The translations under genes and the position numbers were made by a program. 64,000 bases of DNA from an uncultured Pseudomonadota bacterium (GTDB lineage: Bacteria > Pseudomonadota > Gammaproteobacteria > Burkholderiales > SG8-39), in contig CAILKO010000066.1 of NCBI GenBank assembly GCA_903834835.1, positions 1-64,000 on the forward strand, read 5' to 3'. A model generated the notes under the pieces. It made no database searches. It was not told the origin of the DNA and worked only from the letters and a program-made list of their open reading frames with translations. Numbering within the stretch: the first letter of the stretch is position 1; every line of letters begins with the position of its first letter. Below are positions 44,759 through 53,823 of this stretch, piece after piece.

Positions 44759-46129
44759 CTAAAGGTCGCGCAGCAACTGCACCGCCTGATCGATCCGTTC
44801 CACCGCGATCACCTCAAGTCCGGAAATTCTTCCCTTCGGCTGATTCGCTTTCGGAACGACCGCCCTCTGGAATCCGAGCTTGGCCGCTTCCTTCAGGCGG
44901 TCCTGGCCGCGAGGTGCCGGCCTCACCTCCCCCGCCAGTCCAACTTCACCGAAGATTGCAACCTTCCCGGGAATCGGTCGGTTGGTGAGGGACGATACGA
45001 CGGCCAGCGTGACCGCCAGATCCGCAGCGGGCTCCCCGATGCGCACCCCGCCGACCGCGTTTACGAACACGTCCTGTTCATGGGTTGCGATACCTGCGTG
45101 CCGGTGCAGCACCGCGAGCAGCATCGCCAGCCGATTCTGCTCCAGACCGACGGAAAGACGGCGCGGATTCGGCGCGTGGCTCGTATCGACCAGCGCCTGG
45201 ATTTCCACGAGCAGCGGGCGCGTCCCTTCAAGTGTCGCCAGCACGCATGTGCCCGACACTTCCTGCGAATGATGGGACAAGAAAAGCGCCGAGGGATTGC
45301 TCACCGTGCGCAGGCCTTTTTCCGTCATGGCGAACACGCCGAGTTCATTCACCGCACCGAAACGATTCTTGATCGCGCGTACGAGGCGAAAGCTCGAATT
45401 GGGATCGCCTTCGAAGTAGAGCACGCTGTCAACAATGTGCTCCAGCACCCGTGGGCCGGCGATCGCGCCTTCCTTCGTGACGTGCCCGATCAGCAGCACC
45501 GCCGTGCCGCTCGACTTCGCAAATCGCGTGAGCTGGGCGGCGCATTCGCGCACCTGGGCGACCGACCCGGGCGCCGACTGCAGGCTTTCGGAATACACGG
45601 TCTGGATCGAGTCGATCACGACTACTCTGGGCCGCTTTGCCTCGAGCGTCGCAAGGATGCGCTCGAGCTGGATTTCCGCCAGGAGGCTGACCCCTTCCGC
45701 GGCCGAGCCCGATCCGAGGAGTCCGAGGCGCCTCGCGCGCAGCGCGATCTGATCGGCAGACTCCTCGCCGCTCACGTAGAGCAACGCTGCCGGCGCCATG
45801 CTCACCAGCGCCTGGAGCAGCAGCGTGGATTTTCCGATACCCGGATCACCTCCTATGAGAACGACCTGGCCCGCAACCAGCCCGCCGCCCAGCACCCGGT
45901 CCAGCTCCCCGATGTCGGTCGGCAACCGGGCGAGCTCGCGCGCCTCGACTTCCGAAAGCGGGCGTGGCTCGCTCGCCGTGGCGAGCCCCGCATAACGCCG
46001 CCCGCCGGGCTTTTCGGCTATGGTCTCCGTCAGGCTGCCCGGCGCCCCGCAGGCAGGGCAGGCGCCGAACCACTGCAATGCCGTAGCGCCGCACTCCGCG
46101 CAAACATAGGCCGTCTTTGCCTTGGCCAA
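44759..46129 (-). CDS. radA: DNA repair protein RadA
   Basis: RadA is a RecA-like ATPase that helps branch migration in recombination. The 456-residue protein has the N-terminal zinc finger (CAECGATALQWFGACPACG), Walker A GGDPGIGKSTLLL, the RadA motif KNRFG and a C-terminal Lon-like domain. The start is a TTG at 46129, giving MAKAKTAYVCAECG, with AAGGA 7 bases upstream and only one base from the alr stop. Length equals the family norm. Confidence 0.95.
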   Translation of the reverse strand: MAKAKTAYVCAECGATALQWFGACPACGAPGSLTETIAEKPGGRRYAGLATASEPRPLSEVEARELARLPTDIGELDRVLGGGLVAGQVVLIGGDPGIGKSTLLLQALVSMAPAALLYVSGEESADQIALRARRLGLLGSGSAAEGVSLLAEIQLERILATLEAKRPRVVVIDSIQTVYSESLQSAPGSVAQVRECAAQLTRFAKSSGTAVLLIGHVTKEGAIAGPRVLEHIVDSVLYFEGDPNSSFRLVRAIKNRFGAVNELGVFAMTEKGLRTVSNPSALFLSHHSQEVSGTCVLATLEGTRPLLVEIQALVDTSHAPNPRRLSVGLEQNRLAMLLAVLHRHAGIATHEQDVFVNAVGGVRIGEPAADLAVTLAVVSSLTNRPIPGKVAIFGEVGLAGEVRPAPRGQDRLKEAAKLGFQRAVVPKANQPKGRISGLEVIAVERIDQAVQLLRDL

Positions 46130-46130
46130 C

Positions 46131-47228
46131 TCAGAGTCCTTCGTCTACGCAATGGAAATCTGCGATTTCCGATACCGGCACACGGGGCGCAAGCGCGCAG
46201 AAGAGTTCGTAGCTGACAGTCCCGGCCGCCGCCGCGACGTCGTCCGCAGGCAAGCCGGCACCCCATAGCGTGACCGGGCTTCCGACGCCCGCCTCGGGCA
46301 CAGGATCCAGATCCACGCAGATCATGTCCATGGACACCCTGCCCACCGTCCCGGTCCGCTTGCCGCCGACCAGCACCGGCGTGCCGTTCGGCGCGTGGCG
46401 CGGATAGCCGTCCGCATAGCCGCAGGCGACGACCCCGATCCGCATGGGCCGCGGCGCCTCAAAAGCATATCCGTAGCCGACCCTGTCCCCCTTCGCGAGC
46501 GACTGGACAGCGATCAACCTGGTCGTGAGCTGCATTGCCGGCAGCAATCCCAGCGATTCCGCGCTCCGCTCTGCGAAGGGCGACCCACCATAGAGCATGA
46601 TGCCCGGCCGCACCCAGTCGCCGTGCGAGGCCGGATAGCGGATCAGTGCGGCGGAATTCGCGAGCGAGCGCCGTCCTTCCAGATCACGTACTGCGTCGGT
46701 AAAGCGCTCGAGTTGCGGCGCGATCCCCGCGCCATCCGCGTCCGCGAAGTGGGTCATCAGCCCGATCTCGCCTACAGAAGGAAGCGCCCGCAGCGCCCCA
46801 TAGGCTGCAGCGACCTGTTCCATTGGAAATCCCAGTCGATTCATCCCCGTATTCAGCTTGAGATAGGCCGAAATTGCACCCGACCCGGCTGGCGCCTCAC
46901 GGAGCATCTCGATCTGACCTGCCTCATGCACCACGGTCGTGATGCCGTGCGCAGCAACCAGGGCGGCGTCCGAAGCGCTGAAGATGCCCTCCAGCAGCAA
47001 CACACGATGCGCCGGATGCGTGGCCCGTAGCAGGACCGCCTCCGCAAGATCCAGCACAGCATAACCGTCCGCGGCCGAAAGAGCCCGGGCTGCCCGCTCC
47101 AATCCATGACCGTAGGCGTTCGCCTTGATCACCGCCCAGACACCCGCAGTCCCCGCGTGGCGCCGGGCGACATCAAGGTTGTGCGCCAATGCTCGGGTGC
47201 TGATGGAGGCGCGTATCGGTCGTGACAT
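46131..47228 (-). CDS. alr: Alanine racemase
   Basis: Alr makes D-alanine for peptidoglycan. The 365-residue PLP enzyme has the lysine motif VIKANAYGHGL near residue 33 and the second catalytic region GYADGYPRHAPNGTPVLVGGKRTGTVGRVSMDM. The start is the ATG at 47228 (MSRPIRASI); the track start at 47384 would cross the divergent promoter region. It is divergent from lplT, with 183 bases between starts, and leads alr-radA. Confidence 0.95.
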   Translation of the reverse strand: MSRPIRASISTRALAHNLDVARRHAGTAGVWAVIKANAYGHGLERAARALSAADGYAVLDLAEAVLLRATHPAHRVLLLEGIFSASDAALVAAHGITTVVHEAGQIEMLREAPAGSGAISAYLKLNTGMNRLGFPMEQVAAAYGALRALPSVGEIGLMTHFADADGAGIAPQLERFTDAVRDLEGRRSLANSAALIRYPASHGDWVRPGIMLYGGSPFAERSAESLGLLPAMQLTTRLIAVQSLAKGDRVGYGYAFEAPRPMRIGVVACGYADGYPRHAPNGTPVLVGGKRTGTVGRVSMDMICVDLDPVPEAGVGSPVTLWGAGLPADDVAAAAGTVSYELFCALAPRVPVSEIADFHCVDEGL

Positions 47229-47411
47229 GAATCGTGGCCTGTGTGACAAGCAAGCTGCCTGGAGTGCGCGATATTGAAGCACAAACGCACGACGACTCCC
47301 CCCGCTTGCGCAGCCACCTGCACCATTCTGGCGCGTGGCGTCCAGCGGCAGATTAATTCTGCCGTGATATAACGCCCGCTCCATTCAGGAGGAGCGCTCG
47401 CGCCAATCCGC

Positions 47412-48683
47412 ATGAGCCTTGGTTTCTACATCATCATGGCTGCGCAGTTCTTTTCGTCGCTGGCGGATAACGCGCTGCTGGTGGCGGCGATCGCATTGCT
47501 GATGCAGTCCGACGCACCTTCCTGGCTGACGCCCTACCTGAAGTTCTTCTTCGTGATTTCCTATGTGGTCCTGGCGCCCTACGTCGGCGCCTTCGCGGAC
47601 ACCCGGCCGAAAGGCATGGTGATGCTGATCGCGAACAGCATCAAGATCGTCGGGTGTGTATTGATGCTGTTCCACATCAATCCGCTTGCGGCCTACGCCC
47701 TGGTAGGGCTGGGCGCGGCCGCCTACTCGCCGGCCAAGTATGGCATCGTCACCGAATACCTGCCGCATCGCATGCTTGTCGTGGCGAACGGCTGGATTGA
47801 AGGACTGACGGTCGCGTCCATCATTCTTGGCACGGTGCTGGGCGGGATGCTGATCAGCCCACGGGTATCCGGCCCCCTTCTGGGACTCGGAATTCCGCTT
47901 GTCGACTCGCCCGCTGGCTGCGCGATCATCATCATCACGGCGATCTATGCCCTGGCCGTATTTTTCAATCTTTACGTGCCGGAAACCGGCGTGGAAATGA
48001 AGCCGCTGCCTCCGAATCCGATGGAAACACTGAGGGATTTCTGGAAAAACGTGACGCTGCTCTGGAAGGACCATCTCGGCCAGATCTCGCTCGCGGTGAC
48101 AACGCTGTTCTGGGGCGCTGGCGCGACGCTGCAGTTCATTGTCATTGAATGGGCGCGGGTTGCGCTCGGCTACGATCTGTCCAAGGCTGCAATGCTGCAG
48201 GGTGTTACCGCCCTGGGCATCGCCTGTGGCGCGATCGTCGCTTCGATGCGGGTCTCGCTGCAGCATTCCGTCAACGTGATACCACTGGGCATCGCCATGG
48301 GTATCGTGGTCATCGGCATGATCTTCGTGCAACACGCGTGGCTGGCGATGATCCTGATGGTGGTGATCGGCGGCCTCGCAGGCTATTTCGTGGTTCCCAT
48401 GAACGCCCTACTGCAGCATCGCGGCCACCGGCTATGCGGCGCGGGCCGCTCGATAGCCGTGCAGAACTTCAACGAAAACAGTTCCATTCTCGTCATGATC
48501 GCCGTGTACTCGCTGCTGATCGGCGCCGGCGTCCACATCTATGCAGTGGTAGTCCTGTTCGGGCTGTTCGTCTCCTGCACGATGCTTGTGGTGCTGATGT
48601 GGTTCCGGCGCAATATGAAGCGTTACCGCAGAGAAATCGCGCGCCAACTGGTCCACGCGCGACGCGCAGGCCCGGAGCACTAG
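47412..48683 (+). CDS. lplT: Lysophospholipid transporter LplT
   Basis: LplT is a major-facilitator inner-membrane flippase that brings lysophospholipids inward for re-acylation. The 423-residue protein opens with the family hallmark GFYIIMAAQFFSSLADNALL and has about 12 membrane helices. No Aas acyltransferase gene is adjacent, unlike in E. coli. A TATAAC box lies about 40 bases upstream of the ATG. The tail is basic (RRNMKRYRREIARQLVHARRAG). Confidence 0.93.
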   Translation: MSLGFYIIMAAQFFSSLADNALLVAAIALLMQSDAPSWLTPYLKFFFVISYVVLAPYVGAFADTRPKGMVMLIANSIKIVGCVLMLFHINPLAAYALVGLGAAAYSPAKYGIVTEYLPHRMLVVANGWIEGLTVASIILGTVLGGMLISPRVSGPLLGLGIPLVDSPAGCAIIIITAIYALAVFFNLYVPETGVEMKPLPPNPMETLRDFWKNVTLLWKDHLGQISLAVTTLFWGAGATLQFIVIEWARVALGYDLSKAAMLQGVTALGIACGAIVASMRVSLQHSVNVIPLGIAMGIVVIGMIFVQHAWLAMILMVVIGGLAGYFVVPMNALLQHRGHRLCGAGRSIAVQNFNENSSILVMIAVYSLLIGAGVHIYAVVVLFGLFVSCTMLVVLMWFRRNMKRYRREIARQLVHARRAGPEH

Positions 48684-48702
48684 ACCAGAGGCGGATTTCC
48701 GA

Positions 48703-49503
48703 CTAGCTCGCGCCGGATTCGCCCAACGCGCGACGCGCGAGCAGCAGGTCTTCCCAGGTCTTCGCCTTATCGGGAAGATTGCGCAACAGATAAGCCGGGT
48801 GATAGGTAATGACCAGCGGCACGCCGGCATAGCGGTGCACCTTGCCGCGCAGGCTGGCGATCGACGCATCCGAATCAAGCAGGGTACGGGCTGCGAAACG
48901 CCCCAGGCCGAGTATGAGCTTCGGGCCCACCAGTTCCACCTGGCGCGCCAGATGGGGCGCGCAACGCGCCACCTCTCCGGGTTCGGGATTTCTGTTACCC
49001 GGCGGACGACATTTCAGCACGTTCGCAATATAGACATTCTCGCCCCGCTTCAGGCCGATGGCTGCCAACATGCCGTCGAGCAGCTTTCCGGCCTGTCCGA
49101 CAAAGGGCTCCCCCAGACGATCCTCCTCGGCCCCGGGTGCTTCACCGACCAGCATCCATTGCGCGCGCTCGTCACCGACGCCGAACACGGTGCGGTTGCG
49201 TCCAGCGTGCAAACCGCAGGCGCGACAGCCCGACACGGCCTCTTTCAGTGCGCGCCAGTCCATCCTGCTGATCAACGCCTCGCGCCCGCTGTCCGCAACC
49301 GCATTCGCCACACTTTCTGCACTGCTTGCAGAACGTGCGCGGGTCGGCGGTGCTGAATCCGCATGGATCGCTCGCGCCGTCGCGGATTCAGCCGCCGCAG
49401 GTACTTCGGCAACCCGCTCATCAACGGCTGTCGGCCGTTCGCGTAGCCTCCAGATGGGGCCTAACCCCATTTCGGTCAGGATTTCATCGCGATCGTGGCG
49501 CAT
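48703..49503 (-). CDS. Uracil-DNA glycosylase, family 4 type
   Basis: This 266-residue protein removes uracil from DNA. The catalytic core is at residues about 85-255: GCRACGLHAGRNRTVFGVG, GEAPGAEEDRLGEPFVGQAGKLLD and NVLKCRPPGNRNPEPGEVARCAPHL. The cysteines of these blocks fit the iron-sulphur cluster of family 4 enzymes. The first 80 residues are an Ala-rich, poorly conserved extension that is common in proteobacterial members. It is third after tsaB and rimI, 8 bases from rimI. Confidence 0.93.
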   Translation of the reverse strand: MRHDRDEILTEMGLGPIWRLRERPTAVDERVAEVPAAAESATARAIHADSAPPTRARSASSAESVANAVADSGREALISRMDWRALKEAVSGCRACGLHAGRNRTVFGVGDERAQWMLVGEAPGAEEDRLGEPFVGQAGKLLDGMLAAIGLKRGENVYIANVLKCRPPGNRNPEPGEVARCAPHLARQVELVGPKLILGLGRFAARTLLDSDASIASLRGKVHRYAGVPLVITYHPAYLLRNLPDKAKTWEDLLLARRALGESGAS

Positions 49504-49511
49504 CCGGGTTC

Positions 49512-49994
49512 TCAGAGTCTCAGCGAAAAAATAAGTGCGTCTTCGCGCCCGCCGTGGGCCGGGTAGTAGCCCCGCCTCACCGCGAGCTGCTCGAAGCCCG
49601 CGCTTGCATAAAGCGCAATGGCAGGCGGATTACTCGGCCGCACTTCCAGGAAAAGCCGCTCCGCCCCGAGCGAGCGGGCGAGCGCGACCGATTCACCCAG
49701 CAGGGCACGACCATGGCCCTCACGCTGCGCTTCCGGAGCGATCGAAAGGTTCAGCAGGTGCGCTTCTCCAGCCACCGCGGAAATCACGAAATAACCGATC
49801 AACAATCCGCCAAGGCGCGCTACCCTGCAGGAATATCCCGCATGCAGCGAATCCGAAAAATTCTGCTGAGTCCACGGATGCGAATAGACCGCGTTCTCGA
49901 TCCGGATGACCTCAGCAAGATCAGACTCGGTCATCCACGCAAGCACCCGTGGCGAACCAACCTGGTGGTTGACGACGCTTGGTACCGCGCTCAT
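49512..49994 (-). CDS. rimI: Ribosomal-protein-alanine N-acetyltransferase RimI
   Basis: RimI acetylates the N-terminal alanine of ribosomal protein S18. The 160-residue GNAT protein has the acetyl-CoA site EAQREGHGRALLGE and the ending block LEVRPSNPPAIALYASAGF. It overlaps tsaB as ATGA; the tsaB-rimI pairing is common in bacteria. Confidence 0.93.
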   Translation of the reverse strand: MSAVPSVVNHQVGSPRVLAWMTESDLAEVIRIENAVYSHPWTQQNFSDSLHAGYSCRVARLGGLLIGYFVISAVAGEAHLLNLSIAPEAQREGHGRALLGESVALARSLGAERLFLEVRPSNPPAIALYASAGFEQLAVRRGYYPAHGGREDALIFSLRL

Positions 49995-50695
49995 TTCGCG
50001 CGCCGCTCTTCGGTTGTCAGGGCAACACGGTCCCGAAGATAGAACGGTGCCGCCTCGGCCGCATCAATCCCGCGGCCCTCTGACACGCGCAAGGCTGCGA
50101 TCCTCGCGATCGCGGCCGCGACAGGCCTCGCTTCGGGTCGCACCGCGACCAAAGCCGTGCCCAATACGGCGCGCAACGCCTCACCGTGCGCGGCAAAACC
50201 GCTACCGCACCCCAGCCAGCCTGCTCCAGGTGGCGGCACCACGAGGCCCGGGGCAATACATGCCGGAGCGCCGACGTGCCGCCAGTCCGCGGTGTCGGCA
50301 ACTATTCCGCGCTCCATCGCGCAGGCGTACACCTCGCCCATGCGCGCATCTAGGCAGACGATGACCCTGTCACTGCCAGCATCCTCAGCTATCGCCTCGA
50401 ATGAATCCACGGGCACGAGCGGCAGCGCACGCGCGAAAGCGAGGCCTTGCGCTACGCCGCAGGCGATGCGCACTCCGGTGAAGGCCCCTGGGCCGGCACC
50501 AAAGCCCACCGCACAGAGATCGTCCACGCCCAGTCCGGCCCGGTGAAGCAGTTCTTCAAGCAGCGGGATCAACTCTTCGCCGTGCCGGTTCTCCGCAGCG
50601 CGTTCGAGCGAGATGATCTCGCCATCGCGCCAGATGGCAACGGAGCACCATTGGGTGGACGTTTCCAGGGCGGCGAGTATCAGGACCAGCTCCAA
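49991..50695 (-). CDS. tsaB: tRNA threonylcarbamoyladenosine biosynthesis protein TsaB
   Basis: TsaB is the partner of TsaD in forming the t6A base of ANN-decoding tRNAs. The 234-residue ASKHA-fold protein has LILAALETSTQWCSVAI and GFGAGPGAFTGVRIACGVAQGLA. The track start is a TTG at 50695; no ATG or GTG lies in a better place, so TTG is likely. It is first in tsaB-rimI-udg and is divergent from the D-aminoacylase-like gene. Confidence 0.92.
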   Translation of the reverse strand: MELVLILAALETSTQWCSVAIWRDGEIISLERAAENRHGEELIPLLEELLHRAGLGVDDLCAVGFGAGPGAFTGVRIACGVAQGLAFARALPLVPVDSFEAIAEDAGSDRVIVCLDARMGEVYACAMERGIVADTADWRHVGAPACIAPGLVVPPPGAGWLGCGSGFAAHGEALRAVLGTALVAVRPEARPVAAAIARIAALRVSEGRGIDAAEAAPFYLRDRVALTTEERRAK

Positions 50696-50865
50696 TCGCG
50701 ATACGACATGGTAAGCAGTCCATTTTATGCCCGCCGCCGGCGCGGCCAGCGTGTCTGATCCGTTCCGACCTGCGATACGGTCGAACGACGCCCGCTTGCG
50801 CAGGCTAGACTTGTATCGCCAATGCCGCCCCAGGGCGACAACAGCACCGCCCCCGGAGGAGGACT

Positions 50866-52587
50866 ATGAGCAAGGATTTCGATCTCGTCATACGCGGCGG
50901 TACGCTCGCAGATGGCAGTGGTGCAGAACTCCGGGAGGCCGATGTCGCAATCCGGGACGGCAGAATCGCCCAGGTCGGCCGCTTCGATGGATCCGGGACC
51001 GAAGAGATCGACGCCCGGGGCCTGCTGGTCACGCCGGGATTCGTCGACATACACACGCACTATGACGCCCAGGTAACCTGGGACGAGCGCTTCGCCCCCT
51101 CGTCCGATCATGGCGTCACGACCGTCCTGATGAGCAATTGCGGCATCGGTTTCGCACCGTGCCGCACCGAGCAGCGCGAACTCCTCATGAAGTTGATGGA
51201 GGGGATCGAGGACATTCCCGCACCGGTCATGGCCAAGGGCATTCCCTGGCAATGGGAAAGCTTTCCCGAGTTCATGGACTACCTCGCCACCCAGAGGCGG
51301 GACCTTGATTTCGCAGTCCAGGTGCCCCATGCGCCGGTCCGGGTCCATGTGATGGGAAAACGGGGCGCGCAACGTGAGCCCGCGACCGATACCGACATCC
51401 AGCATATGGCGGGCATCGTGCGCGAAGCGATGAAATCCGGCGCCTACGGCTTTTCCACCTCCCGAACCATGAATCACCGCCTCAAGGACGGCGCACTCGC
51501 CCCGACGATCACGGTGGCGGAGGAAGAGCTGCGTGCCCTGGCACTCGCCGTGCGCGATTCCGGCCGGGGCGTGCTGCAGATGGTCGACGATTTCCACGCC
51601 ACCAGCGAGGACGATTCGGCCGAGTTCGCCATGTGGGAGCGGCTGGTCGCAGGTTCCGGACGACCGATGTCCTTCAGCCTGACCCAGAGCAATGCCGCAC
51701 CCCAGCGCTGGCGCGCGCTGTTGCGGCTCATGGAACAGGCAAACGCCCGGGGCCACCGGATAAAGGGGCAGGTTTGTGCACGCGCCGTAGGCAGTCTCTA
51801 CGGCCTCGAACTCTCTAACCACCCGTTCACCGGCTGCCCGAGCTACGAACGCATCGCCGCGCTGCCGCTCGCCGCGCGCATCGCGGAAATGCGCAAGGCC
51901 GACACGCGAGCGCGCATCCTTGCGGAGCAGCCGGTCGGGCTGCCCGAGCGCCGCATGCTATCGAATCGCGCCGTGGACGCAATTTTCGAATTCGGCGATC
52001 CGCCCGATTACTGCCCGCCGGCGGACCGCACGCTGGAGCGCCGTGCCAGGGCGCTCGGCATCTCCGGTCTGGAACTCGCCTACGACCTTCTTACGCAGGG
52101 CGACGGAAATACCCTTTTCTACTATCCGGCCGCCAATTACGTCGACAGAAACTTCGATGCAGTCGAAGCCATGATGAATCATCCTGACAGCATCCTCGCG
52201 CTTGGCGACGGAGGGGCACACGTGGCACGCACCTGCGACGCGAGCCTTCCGACCTTCGTGCTTGCCTACTGGACCCGCGACCGCGCCGGTGCGCGCATGC
52301 CGATTGCAACCGCGGTGCGGCGCCTTGCCCGTGAGACAGCGGAACTCGTCGGGATGAGGGATCGCGGACTGGTCGCCCCGGGCCTCGTCGCCGACCTGAA
52401 TGTGATCGACTACGATCGACTGACCCTGCACGCGCCCCGCCCCGTGAAGGATCTGCCGACCGGGGCGACGCGGCTGTCGCAGAAGGCGACCGGCTATGTG
52501 GCGACCGTAAAGAGCGGTGAACTCATCTACCGCGAAGGCCAGCCAACCGGTGCGCTTCCGGGCCGCCTGCTGCGCTCGATTGCCTGA
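50866..52587 (+). CDS. D-aminoacylase/N-acyl-D-amino-acid deacylase-type amidohydrolase
   Basis: This 573-residue amidohydrolase of the D-aminoacylase group hydrolyses N-acyl or related amide bonds at a zinc site. The N-terminal beta part (DLVIRGGTLADGSGAE) leads to the metal motif VDIHTHYDAQ (His63, His65), with a cysteine in SNCGIGFAPCR that serves as a zinc ligand in the family, and a later GDGGAHVARTCDAS block. GGAGGAGG precedes the ATG. It is a single gene, unrelated in branch to the two Amidohydro_2 proteins. Confidence 0.9.
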   Translation: MSKDFDLVIRGGTLADGSGAELREADVAIRDGRIAQVGRFDGSGTEEIDARGLLVTPGFVDIHTHYDAQVTWDERFAPSSDHGVTTVLMSNCGIGFAPCRTEQRELLMKLMEGIEDIPAPVMAKGIPWQWESFPEFMDYLATQRRDLDFAVQVPHAPVRVHVMGKRGAQREPATDTDIQHMAGIVREAMKSGAYGFSTSRTMNHRLKDGALAPTITVAEEELRALALAVRDSGRGVLQMVDDFHATSEDDSAEFAMWERLVAGSGRPMSFSLTQSNAAPQRWRALLRLMEQANARGHRIKGQVCARAVGSLYGLELSNHPFTGCPSYERIAALPLAARIAEMRKADTRARILAEQPVGLPERRMLSNRAVDAIFEFGDPPDYCPPADRTLERRARALGISGLELAYDLLTQGDGNTLFYYPAANYVDRNFDAVEAMMNHPDSILALGDGGAHVARTCDASLPTFVLAYWTRDRAGARMPIATAVRRLARETAELVGMRDRGLVAPGLVADLNVIDYDRLTLHAPRPVKDLPTGATRLSQKATGYVATVKSGELIYREGQPTGALPGRLLRSIA

Positions 52588-52599
52588 ACCAGCTCGCCG

Positions 52600-52941
52600 C
52601 TAGCGCTGCCGCAGTTCCCGGCTTGCGTCGTAGACATCGCGCCTGAGCCGCTCGCGCTCCTCCGGGCTCAAGCGGTTGCCGCCGTCCTCGCGTCGCATGC
52701 GTTCACCACGGTATTCATCCCGCGCGGAATTCACGTCCTCGCGCAGGCGTTGGCGCTCTTCCGGATTCATGCGTTGCTGCGCCGGCCAGCCGGCGCGTTC
52801 CTGGCGAGGTGCACGCTCGCGCGGTCCATGGCCCGGCTGGGAATAGGCAAGCAGCGGCAAGGCGCAGACGAACATGGCTGCAAGCGCCACGCGCCGCGCT
52901 GCCCGACCGCGCCTGAATGCCTGATTCACACGATTCTTCAC
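52600..52941 (-). CDS. Small exported protein with tandem PEER repeats
   Basis: I do not recognise a named family for this 113-residue protein. It has a signal peptide (ALAAMFVCALPLLAYS) and a basic, glutamine-rich middle. Two near-identical repeats of about 21 residues follow: NPEERQRLREDVNSARDEYR and SPEERERLRRDVYDASRELR. They should form helices with alternating charges. It ends the strand before the convergent aminoacylase gene and is divergent from the OmpR/EnvZ-type pair. A periplasmic stress or scaffold role is possible but not shown. Confidence 0.75.
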   Translation of the reverse strand: MKNRVNQAFRRGRAARRVALAAMFVCALPLLAYSQPGHGPRERAPRQERAGWPAQQRMNPEERQRLREDVNSARDEYRGERMRREDGGNRLSPEERERLRRDVYDASRELRQR

Positions 52942-53097
52942 GGTCGTTAGTATGCAGCACAGTCTCTATGCGGATCGCGCCAATGCTTGCATGCAAGCGC
53001 TGGTAATTTGTAACAATTCATGTCCGGCACCGACAGCAGCCTTGGCCGGCTTCGTCGGCCGTTACAACCAGGCGGCACCAGGGCTTATGCTTCCCAC

Positions 53098-53823
53098 ATG
53101 ACACAACTGAAGACAAGGCTACTGGTCGTGGACGACGACCAGAAACTACGCGAACTGCTGGTGCGCTATCTCGGCAGCCAGGGATACGAGGTCAAGGCCG
53201 TAGCCGATGCCGCTGGGATGGACCGCCAGCTGTCCCGGGAACGCTACGACCTGCTCGTGCTCGATCTCATGCTCCCGGGCGAGGATGGCCTGTCAATCTG
53301 CAGGCGGCTGCGCACAGCCGATCCCGCAGTCGCGATCGTCATGCTTACCGCGAAGGGAGACGAGGTCGACCGGATCGTCGGTCTGGAGATGGGCGCCGAC
53401 GACTACCTGCCCAAGCCCTTCAATCCGCGCGAACTCGTCGCCCGGATCAATGCCGTACTCAGGCGCCGCGCGCCGGCCGGCCCGCCGGGTGCGCCGGCCG
53501 AGGCCGAAGGCACCCACCTGTTCGGTGAGTTCGAACTGAATACCGCAACACGTACGCTTACCCACGCGGGCAAGCCTGTTTCGCTTACGACGGGAGAATT
53601 CGCCGTGCTGAAGGTTCTGGTTCGCCATGCACGCCAGCCCATGTCGCGCGACAAACTCATGGAGCTCGCGCGTGGTCGTGAATACGAGGTCTTCGACCGG
53701 TCCATCGACGTTCAGATTTCGCGCTTGCGCAAGATCATCGAGAAGAACCCGTCCCAGCCTCGCCATATCCAGACAGTCTGGGGCTTCGGCTACGTGTTCG
53801 TGCCCGACAGCGATACGCGCTGA
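53098..53823 (+). CDS. ompR: Response regulator, OmpR type
   Basis: This 241-residue response regulator has the receiver domain with the phosphorylation site Asp56 (LLVLDLMLP), Thr83 and Lys105 (PKPFNP), then a winged-helix DNA-binding domain ending in IQTVWGFGYVFVPD. The opening and the DNA-binding domain fit OmpR of betaproteobacteria, often of osmotic or envelope control. The start is the ATG at 53098. It overlaps the kinase gene by one base (TGATG). Confidence 0.88.
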   Translation: MTQLKTRLLVVDDDQKLRELLVRYLGSQGYEVKAVADAAGMDRQLSRERYDLLVLDLMLPGEDGLSICRRLRTADPAVAIVMLTAKGDEVDRIVGLEMGADDYLPKPFNPRELVARINAVLRRRAPAGPPGAPAEAEGTHLFGEFELNTATRTLTHAGKPVSLTTGEFAVLKVLVRHARQPMSRDKLMELARGREYEVFDRSIDVQISRLRKIIEKNPSQPRHIQTVWGFGYVFVPDSDTR

